Positions 1-8,819 of a stretch of DNA of 64,000 nt are shown piece after piece. The translations under genes were made by a program, and so were the position numbers. The stretch is taken from the NCBI RefSeq assembly GCF_003053745.1, contig NZ_QAYE01000001.1, forward strand, positions 620,001 through 684,000, in the 5' to 3' direction. The stretch is from Sphingomonas faeni. Lineage in GTDB: Bacteria; Pseudomonadota; Alphaproteobacteria; Sphingomonadales; Sphingomonadaceae. The stretch's first letter is position 1; the number at the start of each line of letters is the position of its first letter. The notes under the pieces are model-generated. The model was not told where the DNA came from and made no database searches. It saw nothing but the letters and a program-made list of their open reading frames with translations.

Positions 1-218
1 ACGCGGAAAGCTGGACTCCCGAACAGGCTGAAGCCTTCAAGGCGCCCGTCCGCCAGAAATACGAGGACGAGGGCAACCCTTGGTACGCCACCGCGCGCCT
101 CTGGGACGACGGCATCATCGATCCCGCCCAAACGCGAGACGTGCTTGGCTTGGCCTTTGCCGCGACGCTCAATGCTCCCATCCCCGAACGCCCCGCGTTC
201 GGCGTGTTCAGGATGTAA
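1..218 (+). CDS. mccB: Methylcrotonyl-CoA carboxylase carboxyltransferase (beta) subunit, C-terminal end only
   Basis: Only the last 71 codons are in the window; the frame opens at base 3 and stops with TAA at 216-218. The tail reads like the end of acyl-CoA carboxylase beta subunits: a [11 protein letters not shown] stretch, then [13 protein letters not shown], and the terminal [13 protein letters not shown] typical of the methylcrotonyl-CoA enzyme. The subunit transfers CO2 from carboxybiotin to 3-methylcrotonyl-CoA in leucine and isovalerate breakdown. The biotin-carrying alpha subunit follows at 865, which supports the substrate call. A related substrate such as geranyl-CoA cannot be excluded from the tail alone. 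Confidence 0.8.
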   Translation, partial: AESWTPEQAEAFKAPVRQKYEDEGNPWYATARLWDDGIIDPAQTRDVLGLAFAATLNAPIPERPAFGVFRM

Positions 219-222
219 CCCG

Positions 223-705
223 ATGATCCTGCTGTCACTTCTGCTCGCCGCCGGTCAGGTCACCCCGGTCCAGCCGATCGTCAAGGGCACCGGCCTGCCG
301 CCCGCGGCAATGACCGAAGAGGCCGGCGTCATGGTCCCGATCGACGCGCTCTTCGCCGCGCTCGCCGCGCGCGACGGGCAGGCTATTCTCGCCCAGGTCC
401 GCGCCGATGGCGGCGCCACCGTCGCCGAGGAAAAGGCCGACGGCACACGCTCGGTCCGCCGCATGGGCTGGCCCGAGTTCGCCGCATCGATCAAGCCCGG
501 CCCCGAGCGCTACGCCGAGCGCCTGACCGATCCCGCGGTCGACATCGACGGCGACATCGCGATGGTCTGGTCGCCCTACGTCTTCACGATCGACGACAAG
601 GTCGCGCATTGCGGCACCGACCATTTCGACATGGTCCGCGAAGCCGGGCGCTGGAAGATCGCCAACCTCACCTGGTCGAAGCGCACCACCGGTTGCGCGA
701 ACTGA
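223..705 (+). CDS. Secreted NTF2/SnoaL-like (DUF4440-type) protein of unknown function
   Basis: The gene starts 4 bases after the mccB stop. It encodes 160 residues with a short hydrophobic N-terminus (MILLSLLLAAGQ) that could be a signal peptide or export anchor. The body resembles the NTF2/SnoaL fold used by DUF4440 proteins: an N-terminal helix (ALFAALAARDGQAIL), then strand segments (DIAMVWSPYVFTID, CGTDHFDMVREAGRWKIANLTW). The WKIANLTW ending is characteristic of this fold. Members bind small ligands or act as accessory domains, so no reaction can be assigned. It lies between mccB and mccA and is presumably co-transcribed with them. Confidence 0.65.
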   Translation: MILLSLLLAAGQVTPVQPIVKGTGLPPAAMTEEAGVMVPIDALFAALAARDGQAILAQVRADGGATVAEEKADGTRSVRRMGWPEFAASIKPGPERYAERLTDPAVDIDGDIAMVWSPYVFTIDDKVAHCGTDHFDMVREAGRWKIANLTWSKRTTGCAN

Positions 706-864
706 CATGGCCTGTCCTACACTGCCCGCATCGGCTTATGCCGGGATCACCATGACGAAACAGTCGATCCTTTCCGCCGATCTTGCTGCCGTCGAGGGGC
801 TTTCGAGCCCGATGTGCACATCGCTGGAGCGTCTGCACTTTGTGCACTTCCGCGGAGCGAATCG

Positions 865-2784
865 ATGATCGAGTCCCTTCTGATCGCCAATCGCGGCGAG
901 ATCGCCTGCCGCATCATCCGCACCGCAAGGGCGCTCGGCATCCGCACCGTGGCCGTCTATTCCGACGCCGACGCGAACGCGCTCCACGTCCGCCAGGCCG
1001 ACGAAGCCGTCCACATCGGTGCGTCCCCCGCGCGCGAAAGCTACCTCGTCGGCGACCGCATCGTCGCCGCCGCGAAGGCGACCGGCGCCCAGGCGATCCA
1101 CCCCGGCTACGGCTTCCTGTCGGAGAACGCTGATTTCGCCCAGGCCGTGCTCGACGCCGGGCTCATCTGGGTCGGTCCGAACCCCGACAGCATCCGCGCG
1201 ATGGGCCTCAAAGACGCCGCGAAACAGCGCATGATCGCTGCCGGCGTACCCGTCACGCCCGGCTATCTCGGTGAGGACCAGTCCCCCGAACGTCTGAAGG
1301 CGGAGGCCGACTCGATCGGCTACCCCGTCCTCATCAAGGCGGTTGCCGGCGGCGGCGGCAAGGGCATGCGCCGCGTCGATACGGCCGCCGAGTTCGCCGA
1401 CTCGCTCGTCTCGTGCCAGCGCGAGGCGGCCTCGTCGTTCGGCAACACCGACGTGCTGATCGAGAAATACATCCTCTCGCCGCGCCATATCGAGGTGCAG
1501 GTCTTCGGCGACCGCCACGGCAACGTCGTCCATCTGTTCGAACGCGACTGCTCGCTCCAACGCCGCCACCAGAAGGTGATCGAGGAAGCCCCCGCACCCG
1601 GCATGGACGCCGCCACCCGCGACGCCATCTGCGCCGCCGCGGTCAAGGCCGCCAAGGCGGTCGATTACGTCGGCGCCGGCACGATCGAATTCATCGCCGA
1701 CGCCAGCGAAGGCCTGCGCGCCGACCGCATCTGGTTCATGGAAATGAACACGCGGTTGCAGGTCGAGCATCCGGTTACCGAAGAGATCACCGGCCAGGAC
1801 CTCGTCGAATGGCAACTCCGCGTCGCGTCCGGCGAGCCTTTGCCGAAGCGTCAGGACGAACTGGCCATCAACGGCTGGGCGATGGAAGCGCGGCTCTATG
1901 CCGAGGATCCAGTGACCGGTTTTCTACCAAGCACCGGGACGTTGGATAACTTTCATCTCGACGATACGGTCGCGCGGATCGAAACTGGTGTTCGGGCAGG
2001 GGATACCGTTTCGCCCTTCTACGATCCAATGATCGCAAAGCTGATCACCAAAGGCACGACGCGTGCGGAGGCGATGGAGCGTTTGGCATTTACCTGCGAC
2101 TCAGTGCTGACTTGGCCGGTAAAGAACAATGCAGGATTTCTTGCGGCGCTGCTGCGCCGACCTGAGGTTTTCGATGCTTCAATCGATACCGGGTTTATTG
2201 CGAAAAACTTGGAGTCATTGGTTGTCGGTGTCGAAATGTCGGATCCGCTGTTGGAGATGGGTGCGATCAACATTTTCAAACAGGCAGGCGGAACGGACGT
2301 CGCGATAGCGCCGCACAAGTACGATGGCGAACTGGACGATGTCTGGACCGATATGCTCGGTTTCCGAATGAATGCGCCCGCCAATCCCCTGATCTGGATG
2401 CTTGCGGACGGCGAACTACGCAGTTCTCGGATCGGATCGACGCGCTTGGGCGTCGGCTCACTCCTCTGGTCGAACGGTAACGAGATACTGATCGTGGAAA
2501 AGGGGTGGCCCCATCGCTTCTCCGCAGCACGAAGCGGAGGTAATCTAGCGGGCGGAGCAGCGGACGGCGCAATCCTGTCGCCGATGCCCGGCCGGATCAT
2601 CGCGGTCGACGTTTTGGCCGGCGACACCGTCACCAAGGGCCAGAAGCTGGTCACGCTCGAGGCGATGAAGATGGAACACTCCCTGACCGCGCCCTTCGAC
2701 GGCATAGTCGCGGACCTCAACGCAATCGAGGGCGAGCAGGTGACCGAAGGCACCATGCTCGTCCGCATCGAGAAGGATTCCTGA
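865..2784 (+). CDS. mccA: Methylcrotonyl-CoA carboxylase biotin-carboxylase/BCCP (alpha) subunit
   Basis: This 639-residue ATP- and biotin-dependent subunit carboxylates its own biotin. The N-terminus has the biotin-carboxylase start (LLIANRGEIA, 5-14). The ATP-grasp glycine loop is near 158-168 (KAVAGGGGKGM), the catalytic EMNTRLQVEHPVTE motif is near 293, and the C-terminal biotinyl domain carries EAMKME with the biotinylated lysine near 602. The length suits the MCC/PCC alpha class. I chose the ATG at 865 because the family begins immediately with MIESLLIANRGE. The stop overlaps the next ATG (ATGA), so translation is coupled. Bases of roughly 1910-2560 are clearly poorer in GC than the flanks (see findings). 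Confidence 0.9.
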   Translation: MIESLLIANRGEIACRIIRTARALGIRTVAVYSDADANALHVRQADEAVHIGASPARESYLVGDRIVAAAKATGAQAIHPGYGFLSENADFAQAVLDAGLIWVGPNPDSIRAMGLKDAAKQRMIAAGVPVTPGYLGEDQSPERLKAEADSIGYPVLIKAVAGGGGKGMRRVDTAAEFADSLVSCQREAASSFGNTDVLIEKYILSPRHIEVQVFGDRHGNVVHLFERDCSLQRRHQKVIEEAPAPGMDAATRDAICAAAVKAAKAVDYVGAGTIEFIADASEGLRADRIWFMEMNTRLQVEHPVTEEITGQDLVEWQLRVASGEPLPKRQDELAINGWAMEARLYAEDPVTGFLPSTGTLDNFHLDDTVARIETGVRAGDTVSPFYDPMIAKLITKGTTRAEAMERLAFTCDSVLTWPVKNNAGFLAALLRRPEVFDASIDTGFIAKNLESLVVGVEMSDPLLEMGAINIFKQAGGTDVAIAPHKYDGELDDVWTDMLGFRMNAPANPLIWMLADGELRSSRIGSTRLGVGSLLWSNGNEILIVEKGWPHRFSAARSGGNLAGGAADGAILSPMPGRIIAVDVLAGDTVTKGQKLVTLEAMKMEHSLTAPFDGIVADLNAIEGEQVTEGTMLVRIEKDS

Positions 2785-3245
2785 TGGCAGGCCGCTATTT
2801 CGACGACTGGAGCATCGGCGACCGGATCGAGCACGAGATCCGCCGCACGGTGACCGAGACGGACAACCTCCTGTTCTCGACGATGACGCACAACCCGCAG
2901 CCGCTGCATCTCGATATCGAGGCGGCGAAGGCGAGCGAGTTCGGCCGGATCCTCGTCAACGGCACCTTCACGTTCGCGCTGATGGTCGGGCTGTCGGTCG
3001 GCGAGACGACGCTCGGGACGCTCGTCGCCAATCTCGGCTACGACAAGCTCGTGAATCCGAAGCCGGTCTTCATCGGCGACACGATGCGCTGCGAGACCGA
3101 AGTTACCGACCTGAAACCCAGCAAGTCGCGCCCGAACGCAGGCATCGTCACCTTCACGCACCGCCTCATCAACCAGCGCGACGAGATCGTCTGCCAATGC
3201 CTGCGCACCGCCCTGATCGAGCGGCGCGCAAGTCCTCCTCAGTGA
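2784..3245 (+). CDS. MaoC-family (R)-enoyl-CoA hydratase-like protein
   Basis: This 153-residue hot-dog protein is coupled to mccA by an ATGA overlap. The family sequence is clear: [13 protein letters not shown] at the start, the hydratase segment [22 protein letters not shown] with the Asn/His region, [19 protein letters not shown], and [20 protein letters not shown]. Proteins of this type hydrate enoyl-CoA or methylbranched acyl-CoA intermediates; next to MCC genes a role in leucine or branched acyl-CoA breakdown is the natural inference. Its 3' end overlaps the convergent dehydratase gene by 7 bases. Confidence 0.85.
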   Translation: MAGRYFDDWSIGDRIEHEIRRTVTETDNLLFSTMTHNPQPLHLDIEAAKASEFGRILVNGTFTFALMVGLSVGETTLGTLVANLGYDKLVNPKPVFIGDTMRCETEVTDLKPSKSRPNAGIVTFTHRLINQRDEIVCQCLRTALIERRASPPQ

Positions 3246-5029
3246 TTGTCGCGCGGTAGCCCCATCGTCTGCGCGATCCGCTGGTATTTTTCAGCACCTT
3301 CGAGGATCGCACCGGTTTCCATCTGGCCGACGGTGGCGCGCTGGATTTCCTGCCAAGGCGTCTGCGAACGTGGATAGGCATAGCCACCCGCCTCGGTGAG
3401 CGCACGGCGGCGCTCGGCGAGTTCTTCGTCGGAGATCAGCACGTTGGCCGAACCCTTGGCGAGATCGATCCGAACCCGGTCACCAGTCCGAATCAACGCG
3501 AGGCCACCCATCGCCGCCGCTTCGGGTGAGGCATTGAGGATCGAGGGCGACCCCGACGTCCCCGACTGGCGCCCGTCACCGATGCAGGGGAGGGCGTGGA
3601 CGCCCTCACGGATCAGATACGCCGGCGGCCGCATGTTGACGACCTCGGCCGCACCCGGATACCCGATTGGGCCCGCGCCACGCATGAACAGCAACGTGTC
3701 GGTGGTGATCCCGAGCGAGGGGTCGTCAATCCGGTGATGATAATCCTCCGGCCCATCGAACACGACCGCGGGGCCCTCGAATGCCTCCAGATCGTCCGGG
3801 TTGCTCAAATACCGCTCGCGGAACTCCGGCGAGATCACGCTGGTCTTCATGATCGCCGAGTCGAACAGATTGCCGCGCAGCACGATAAAGCCGGCATCCT
3901 CCAGCAACGGCGTCGCGAACGGCCGGATGACGCGCTCGTCCTCGATCGTCGCGGTCCGGCAGTTATCGCCGATCGACTTGCCGTTCGCGGTCATCGCGTC
4001 TTCGTGGATCAGGCCCTGCTTCATCAGCTCGGCGACCACCGCGGGCACGCCGCCGGCATGATAGTAATCCTCGCCGAGATATTCGCCCGCTGGCTGAAGG
4101 TTGACCATCAGCGGCACCTTGTGGCCGTGCGTCTGCCAGTCGTCGATCGGCAGGTCGACGCCGATGTGGCGCGCAATCGCGGCGAGATGGATCGGTGCGT
4201 TGGTCGATCCGCCGATCGCCGAATTGACGACGATCGCGTTGTGGAACGCCTCCTTGGTGAGGATGTCCGACGGCTTCAGATCTTCCGAAACCATGTCGAC
4301 GATCCGCTTGCCGGTCTTGTACGCGACCTCCTGGCGGTCACGATACGGCGCGGGGATCGCGGCCGAGCCGGGCAGCTGCATGCCGAGCGCTTCGGCAAGG
4401 CTGTTCATCGTCGTCGCGGTGCCCATCGTGTTGCAATAGCCGGTCGAGGGCGCCGACGACGCGACGAGCTTGATGAAGCCTTCGTCGTCGATCGCGCCGG
4501 TCGCGAGCAGCTCGCGCGCCTTCCACACGATCGTCCCCGAGCCGGTCCGCTCGCCCTTGTGCCAGCCGTTGAGCATTGGGCCCACGGATAGCGCGATCGC
4601 CGGGATGTTCACGGTCGCCGCCGCCATCAAACACGCTGGCGTGGTCTTGTCGCAGCCGATCGTCAGCACGACGCCGTCGAGCGGATAGCCGTACAAGACC
4701 TCGACCAGCGCGAGGTACGCGAGGTTGCGATCGAGCCCGGCGGTCGGGCGCTTGCCGGTCTCCTGGATCGGGTGGACTGGGAATTCGAGCGCGATGCCGC
4801 CAGCTTCACGGATGCCTTCGCGCAGCCGTTCGGCGAGCACGAGGTGATGGCGGTTGCAGGGGCTCAGGTCGCTGCCGGTCTGTGCGATGCCGATGATCGG
4901 CTTGCCCGAGCGCAGTTCCTCCAGGCTCAGCCCGAAGTTCAGGTACCGCTCCAGATAGAGCGCGGTCATGTCGATGTTCTCGGGGTTGTCGAACCACGCG
5001 CGCGAGCGCAGTTTTGGCATGTCGGTCAT
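3239..5029 (-). CDS. IlvD/Edd-family dehydratase, probably pentonate (xylonate/arabinonate) dehydratase
   Basis: The product has 596 residues, the usual size for sugar-acid dehydratases. Three conserved cysteines suited to an iron-sulfur cluster are visible: C58 in SDLSPCNR, C126 in [10 protein letters not shown] and C199 in [11 protein letters not shown]. The opening [21 protein letters not shown] and the [20 protein letters not shown] segment closely match, from memory, the XylD-type xylonate dehydratase of Caulobacter. The reaction would be pentonate to 2-keto-3-deoxypentonate. It lies 24 bases downstream of the mutarotase gene on the same strand, so the two probably form an operon. Its own Shine-Dalgarno is weak, which fits coupling. 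The exact substrate (xylonate, arabinonate, galactonate or fuconate) cannot be settled from sequence. Confidence 0.85.
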   Translation of the reverse strand: MTDMPKLRSRAWFDNPENIDMTALYLERYLNFGLSLEELRSGKPIIGIAQTGSDLSPCNRHHLVLAERLREGIREAGGIALEFPVHPIQETGKRPTAGLDRNLAYLALVEVLYGYPLDGVVLTIGCDKTTPACLMAAATVNIPAIALSVGPMLNGWHKGERTGSGTIVWKARELLATGAIDDEGFIKLVASSAPSTGYCNTMGTATTMNSLAEALGMQLPGSAAIPAPYRDRQEVAYKTGKRIVDMVSEDLKPSDILTKEAFHNAIVVNSAIGGSTNAPIHLAAIARHIGVDLPIDDWQTHGHKVPLMVNLQPAGEYLGEDYYHAGGVPAVVAELMKQGLIHEDAMTANGKSIGDNCRTATIEDERVIRPFATPLLEDAGFIVLRGNLFDSAIMKTSVISPEFRERYLSNPDDLEAFEGPAVVFDGPEDYHHRIDDPSLGITTDTLLFMRGAGPIGYPGAAEVVNMRPPAYLIREGVHALPCIGDGRQSGTSGSPSILNASPEAAAMGGLALIRTGDRVRIDLAKGSANVLISDEELAERRRALTEAGGYAYPRSQTPWQEIQRATVGQMETGAILEGAEKYQRIAQTMGLPRDNH

Positions 5030-5053
5030 AAGGAGCTTTCTGGAGATCGAATA

Positions 5054-6199
5054 TCAGCGGGCGACGGAAAGGCGGTAGATCATCGCGTGATGATACGGCT
5101 TGCCCGGATCGACGCGTGCGGAGACGAAGTTCGGCTTGTTCGGCGCATCGGGGAATTTCTGCGGCTCCAGCGCGATGCCGTCGCCCATCCGGTACAGATG
5201 GCCCTTCTTGCCGATGAACGTCCCGTCGAGGAAATTGCCGGTATAGAACTGCACGCCGGGCTCGGTCGTCAGGACTTCGAGCACGCGGCCCGAGACAGGA
5301 TCCTCCAGCCGCGCAGCCAGTTCGGGCTTGGCGGTCAAGCCTTTATCGAGCGCGAAATTGTGATCGTAGCCATGGCCGTAGCGGATCTGCTGGTCGCGGC
5401 CGTCGCGGATGCCCTCGCCGACGATGCGGCCGTTTCGGAAATCGAAGACCGTGCCGGCGACGGGCTGCAGCGTACCGGTCGGGATCAGCTTGTCGTCGAC
5501 CGGCGTGATCGCCTTGGCCGGGATCGTCAGCCGGTGGCCGTACGCGCCCATTGCCGAACCTTCCCCGCCGAGATCGAAGATGCCGTGATTGGTCATGTTC
5601 ACGATCGTCGGCTTGTCGGTCTTCGCGTCATACGCGATGCCGAGATTGCCGGCTTCGTCGAGCGTATAGGTTACGGTCACGTCGAGGTTGCCGGGATAGC
5701 CGGAATCGCCGTCCGGGCTGCGGTAGCCCAGCACGAGCGTCGCGGTCGGGCCGTTCGTCGCCGAGACGATCTTCCAGGCGACTTTGTCGAAGCCCTTGCC
5801 GCCGCCGTGCAGCGAATTGACCTTGTCGTTGAGCGGCAGCTGGTACGCCTTGCCGTCCAGCGTGAAGCGGCCACCAGCGATGCGATTGGCGAAACGGCCG
5901 ACCGTCACGCCAAAGAAATTGGGATGATCGACGTAGGAGGCGAGATCGTCATAGCCGAGCATCACGTCGGCGATCTTGCCGTTGCGGTCGGGGCCCATCA
6001 GCGATTGCAGCGTCGCGCCGTACGACAGGATCCGTGCGGAGACGCCATGCGCGTTGCTGAGCGTCACGGCCTCGATCGCGGTACCGTCCTTGAGCGTACC
6101 GGCAGGCGTGCGCTTCGCCTCTGCCGCGTCGGCTGCGGGCGCGGAAAGCGCTGCCAGCAAGGTTGCCACGATGATCCCCGACTTTGTGATTGCGCGCAT
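5054..6199 (-). CDS. galM: Exported aldose 1-epimerase (mutarotase)
   Basis: This 381-residue protein interconverts alpha and beta anomers of aldoses. A signal peptide is evident (MRAITKSGIIVATLLAALSA, cleavage near APAADA-AEA), so it should act in the periplasm. GalM signatures follow in order: VTVGRFANRIAGG, the substrate-site NSLHGGGKGFDKV, NMTNHGIFDLGG and GYDHNFALDKG, ending with the GVQFYTGNFLDG region. It is the first gene of a likely operon with the pentonate dehydratase and is divergent from the sugar transporter. Periplasmic mutarotation would ready a sugar for uptake or for periplasmic oxidation. Confidence 0.88.
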   Translation of the reverse strand: MRAITKSGIIVATLLAALSAPAADAAEAKRTPAGTLKDGTAIEAVTLSNAHGVSARILSYGATLQSLMGPDRNGKIADVMLGYDDLASYVDHPNFFGVTVGRFANRIAGGRFTLDGKAYQLPLNDKVNSLHGGGKGFDKVAWKIVSATNGPTATLVLGYRSPDGDSGYPGNLDVTVTYTLDEAGNLGIAYDAKTDKPTIVNMTNHGIFDLGGEGSAMGAYGHRLTIPAKAITPVDDKLIPTGTLQPVAGTVFDFRNGRIVGEGIRDGRDQQIRYGHGYDHNFALDKGLTAKPELAARLEDPVSGRVLEVLTTEPGVQFYTGNFLDGTFIGKKGHLYRMGDGIALEPQKFPDAPNKPNFVSARVDPGKPYHHAMIYRLSVAR

Positions 6200-6230
6200 T
6201 CCGGTTCCCGTCCTTATTCGCCCGACGCCG

Positions 6231-6279
6231 TTGACGCGCCTTGTGTGGCTATATAGTCGGACAATATATTTCTGGGCAA
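6231..6279. promoter_or_regulatory. Divergent promoter region with GntR/FadR-type operator (6254-6264)
   Basis: Between galM and the transporter gene lies an AT-rich island. On the minus strand TTGCCC (6274-6279) and TATATA (6250-6255) are 18 bases apart. On the plus strand TTGACG (6231-6236) is followed 15 bases later by TATAGT (6252-6257). The element TAGTCGGACAA (6254-6264) fits the FadR-subfamily GntR consensus TnGTnnnACnA and sits in a 17-base near-palindrome (6251-6267). It overlaps both promoters, so a bound repressor would shut off both transcripts. A second copy lies at 7683-7693. Confidence 0.6.
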
Positions 6280-6335
6280 GCCTTGCGGGAAAAGACTGTT
6301 GCGGTCACCGACACGGCACGGAGGATGAAACGACT

Positions 6336-7658
6336 ATGGCGATGCCGATACAGACGCAAAAGCCCGTTGACGCAGGAGCGGTGCATGCCGCGGGAGGCGC
6401 GCCGAGCTATCGATCCGCGCTCACGTTGCTCGCCAGCCTGTTCTTCATGTGGGGCTTCATCACGGTCATCAACAACACGCTGCTGCCGCATCTGCGCAGC
6501 GTGTTCGACCTCAGCTATACGCAGACCACGCTGATCGAGAGCGTCTGGTTTATCGCTTATTTCTTCGCCTCGATCCCGTCGGCCAAGCTGATCGAGCGGG
6601 TCGGCTATCAACGCGCGATGGTGTTCGGGCTCGGCCTGATGGCGGTCGGCGCATTGATGATGGTGCCCGCCGCGCGGCTGCCCTCCTACGGCGTCACGCT
6701 GGTCGCGCTGTTCGTGATCGCGAGTGGCATCACGCTGCTGCAGGTTGCGGCGAATCCCTACGTCGCCGTCGTCGGTCCGCCCGAGACAGCGTCATCGCGA
6801 CTCAACTTGGTGCAGGCGTTCAATTCCGCCGGTGCGACGCTCGCGCCGCTGTTCGGCGGGTACCTGATCCTGGGACGTTCAACCTCGGGCACTGCCGCCG
6901 CCGGTTCGACCGCGGTGCTGACGCAGGCCGAGCGGATTGCCGATGCGCAATCGGTGGTGCTGCCTTATCTGATCGTCGCGGCCGTGCTGGTCGTGCTGGC
7001 GATCGTAATCGCGCGCTTTCCGCTGCCCGCGATGGGATCTGCGACGCAGCGGTCGGCGAAGGCGGATCGCAAGGGCCAGTCGCTCTGGTCGCACCGCAAT
7101 CTGGTCTTTGGTATCCCGGCGATCTTCATTTATCTGATAGCCGAGATCGGCGTCGCCAACCTGTTCATCAACTTCGTCAGCCAGCCGAACATCGGCAACC
7201 TGACGCACGAGCAGGCATCGCATTACCTGTTTATCCTGTGGGGCGGGATGATGGTCGGCCGACTGATCGGCAGCGTCGTGATGCGCACGATCCCTGCCGA
7301 GCGCGTGCTGGCATTCGCGAGCATCGGCGCCTGCGTCGTGATGCTTATCGCGACCTTCACCACAGGGCACGTCGCGATGTGGGCGCTGATCTCCGTCGGC
7401 CTGTTCCACTCGATCATGTTCCCGACGATCTTCACGCTCGGCATCAAGGGGCTCGGGCCGTTGACCGAAGAGGGCTCCGGCCTGCTCATCATGGCGATCG
7501 CAGGCGGCGCACTGGTCATCGTCCAGGGTTGGCTCGCAGATACCTACGGTCTCCAGAACTCGTTCCTGCTGACCGCAGCGTGCGAACTCTACGTGTTGTT
7601 CTACGCAGTGTGGGGATCGCGGACGACCAACGCGTTGCCGGAACAAGCGGCGCGCTAA
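6336..7658 (+). CDS. FucP/GluP-type sugar:proton symporter (MFS)
   Basis: This 440-residue, 12-helix major facilitator belongs to the fucose/glucose/galactose:H+ symporter group. Family signs are the first helix LLASLFFMWGFITVINNTLLPHL, the FFASIPSAKLIERVGYQ loop, LLQVAANPYVAVVGPPETASSRLNLVQAFNS, and the second-half FILWGGMMVGRLIGS and FHSIMFPTIFTLGIKGLG. It should sit in the inner membrane and import a neutral hexose or pentose. I chose the ATG at 6336, which has GGAGG at 6320-6324 and leads directly into the hydrophilic N-terminus. It is divergent from galM with a shared operator. Confidence 0.88.
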   Translation: MAMPIQTQKPVDAGAVHAAGGAPSYRSALTLLASLFFMWGFITVINNTLLPHLRSVFDLSYTQTTLIESVWFIAYFFASIPSAKLIERVGYQRAMVFGLGLMAVGALMMVPAARLPSYGVTLVALFVIASGITLLQVAANPYVAVVGPPETASSRLNLVQAFNSAGATLAPLFGGYLILGRSTSGTAAAGSTAVLTQAERIADAQSVVLPYLIVAAVLVVLAIVIARFPLPAMGSATQRSAKADRKGQSLWSHRNLVFGIPAIFIYLIAEIGVANLFINFVSQPNIGNLTHEQASHYLFILWGGMMVGRLIGSVVMRTIPAERVLAFASIGACVVMLIATFTTGHVAMWALISVGLFHSIMFPTIFTLGIKGLGPLTEEGSGLLIMAIAGGALVIVQGWLADTYGLQNSFLLTAACELYVLFYAVWGSRTTNALPEQAAR

Positions 7659-7682
7659 AAGGCCAAAACTCTCGGATTTTCG

Positions 7683-7693
7683 TGGTCTGACAA
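7683..7693. promoter_or_regulatory. Second GntR/FadR-type operator, upstream of the AraD1-like gene
   Basis: TGGTCTGACAA matches TnGTnnnACnA and shares the GTCnGAC core with the site at 6254-6264. It lies 25 bases after the transporter stop and about 130 bases before the next gene. No clear -35/-10 pair was identified next to it. Confidence 0.5.
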
Positions 7694-7821
7694 TTAGCCG
7701 ACCGGTTGGTGTCTGTTGCGTAGTTGAGCAAGGTCGAAAGTAGCACGATCGGCATCGCTAGCGGCTGTAATCAGTCGGAGTAATCAGGTATGTCCTTCGC
7801 TCGTTAGCAGGAGAAGTAGAA

Positions 7822-8817
7822 GTGAGCAGTTTGCGCCTATTGCAGCATCGCGCAGCGGACGGCACGCGGTCGGTGATCGCCGCTACCGACGAGGGTGCGA
7901 GCCTCGTCCTGGGCGTGGACAGCGTCCGCGAACTTGCAGCGCGCGCGATCGCGGCGGGCACCGATCTTGCGACGGCGGTTCGGGCTTGCGGGACCGGCGC
8001 GGCAGTCGACATCGCCGCCGAACTTGCCGCCGGCCGCCTGCTGTCGCCGATCGATCATGGCGATCCCGCTCATCTCATCATGACCGGCACCGGACTGACG
8101 CATCTCGGTTCCGCGGAAGGGCGCGACAAGATGCACCGCGCTGCGGCTGCAGCCGAAACGCTGACGGATTCGATGCGCATGTTTCTCGACGGCGTTGCAG
8201 GCGGCAAGCCCGCGGCGGGCGAGACGGGTCAGCAGCCCGAATGGTTCTACAAGGGCGACGGATCGGGTCTCGTCGGGCCCGGCGGCGCACTCACCAGCCC
8301 CGCCTTCGCGCAGGACGGCGGCGAGGAGCCCGAACTCGCCGGCATCTATCTGATCGGTCCTGACGGTACACCGTTCCGCCTCGGCTTGTGCCTCGCCAAC
8401 GAGTTCAGCGATCATGTAACGGAGCGGCACAATTATCTCTGGCTCGCGCATTCGAAGCTGCGACAGGCGGCGTTGGGTCCGGAATTGCTGACCGGCCCAA
8501 TTCCCGACCATGTCGAGGGCATGAGCCGCATCCACCGCAACGGTGCGCTGCTATGGGAGAAGCCGTTCCTCTCGGGCGAGGCGAACATGTCGCACACGAT
8601 CGCCAATCTCGAGGCGCATCACTTCAAATACGACCTGTTTCGCCGACCCGGCGACGTCCACGTCCATTTCTTCGGGACGGCAACGTTGTCGTTCAGCGAA
8701 GGCGTGACGACGCAGGAGGGCGACGTTTTCGAGATCGAGGCCGCGCCGTTCACGCTGCCGTTGCGCAACACGCTGGCCAAGGCACCGCCGTCGCCGGTCG
8801 TCGTCCGCGCGCTGTGA
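7822..8817 (+). CDS. AraD1/GguC-family FAH-fold protein, probable 2-keto-3-deoxy-sugar-acid dehydratase
   Basis: This 331-residue member of the fumarylacetoacetate hydrolase superfamily belongs to the AraD1/GguC branch. Hallmarks are GTGLTHLGSAEGRDKMH, QPEWFYKGDGSGLVGPG, the EPELAGIYLIG metal-site region, NEFSDHVTERHNYL, AHSKLRQAALGPEL and GDVHVHFFGTATLSF. FAH-fold proteins act on 2-keto acids with a divalent metal. In pentose oxidation such an enzyme would turn 2-keto-3-deoxypentonate into alpha-ketoglutarate semialdehyde, the step after the dehydratase at 3239-5029. The start is GTG, decided by AGGAG at 7809-7813. It ends 2 bases before the convergent histidine kinase gene. Confidence 0.8.
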   Translation: MSSLRLLQHRAADGTRSVIAATDEGASLVLGVDSVRELAARAIAAGTDLATAVRACGTGAAVDIAAELAAGRLLSPIDHGDPAHLIMTGTGLTHLGSAEGRDKMHRAAAAAETLTDSMRMFLDGVAGGKPAAGETGQQPEWFYKGDGSGLVGPGGALTSPAFAQDGGEEPELAGIYLIGPDGTPFRLGLCLANEFSDHVTERHNYLWLAHSKLRQAALGPELLTGPIPDHVEGMSRIHRNGALLWEKPFLSGEANMSHTIANLEAHHFKYDLFRRPGDVHVHFFGTATLSFSEGVTTQEGDVFEIEAAPFTLPLRNTLAKAPPSPVVVRAL

Positions 8818-8819
8818 GG

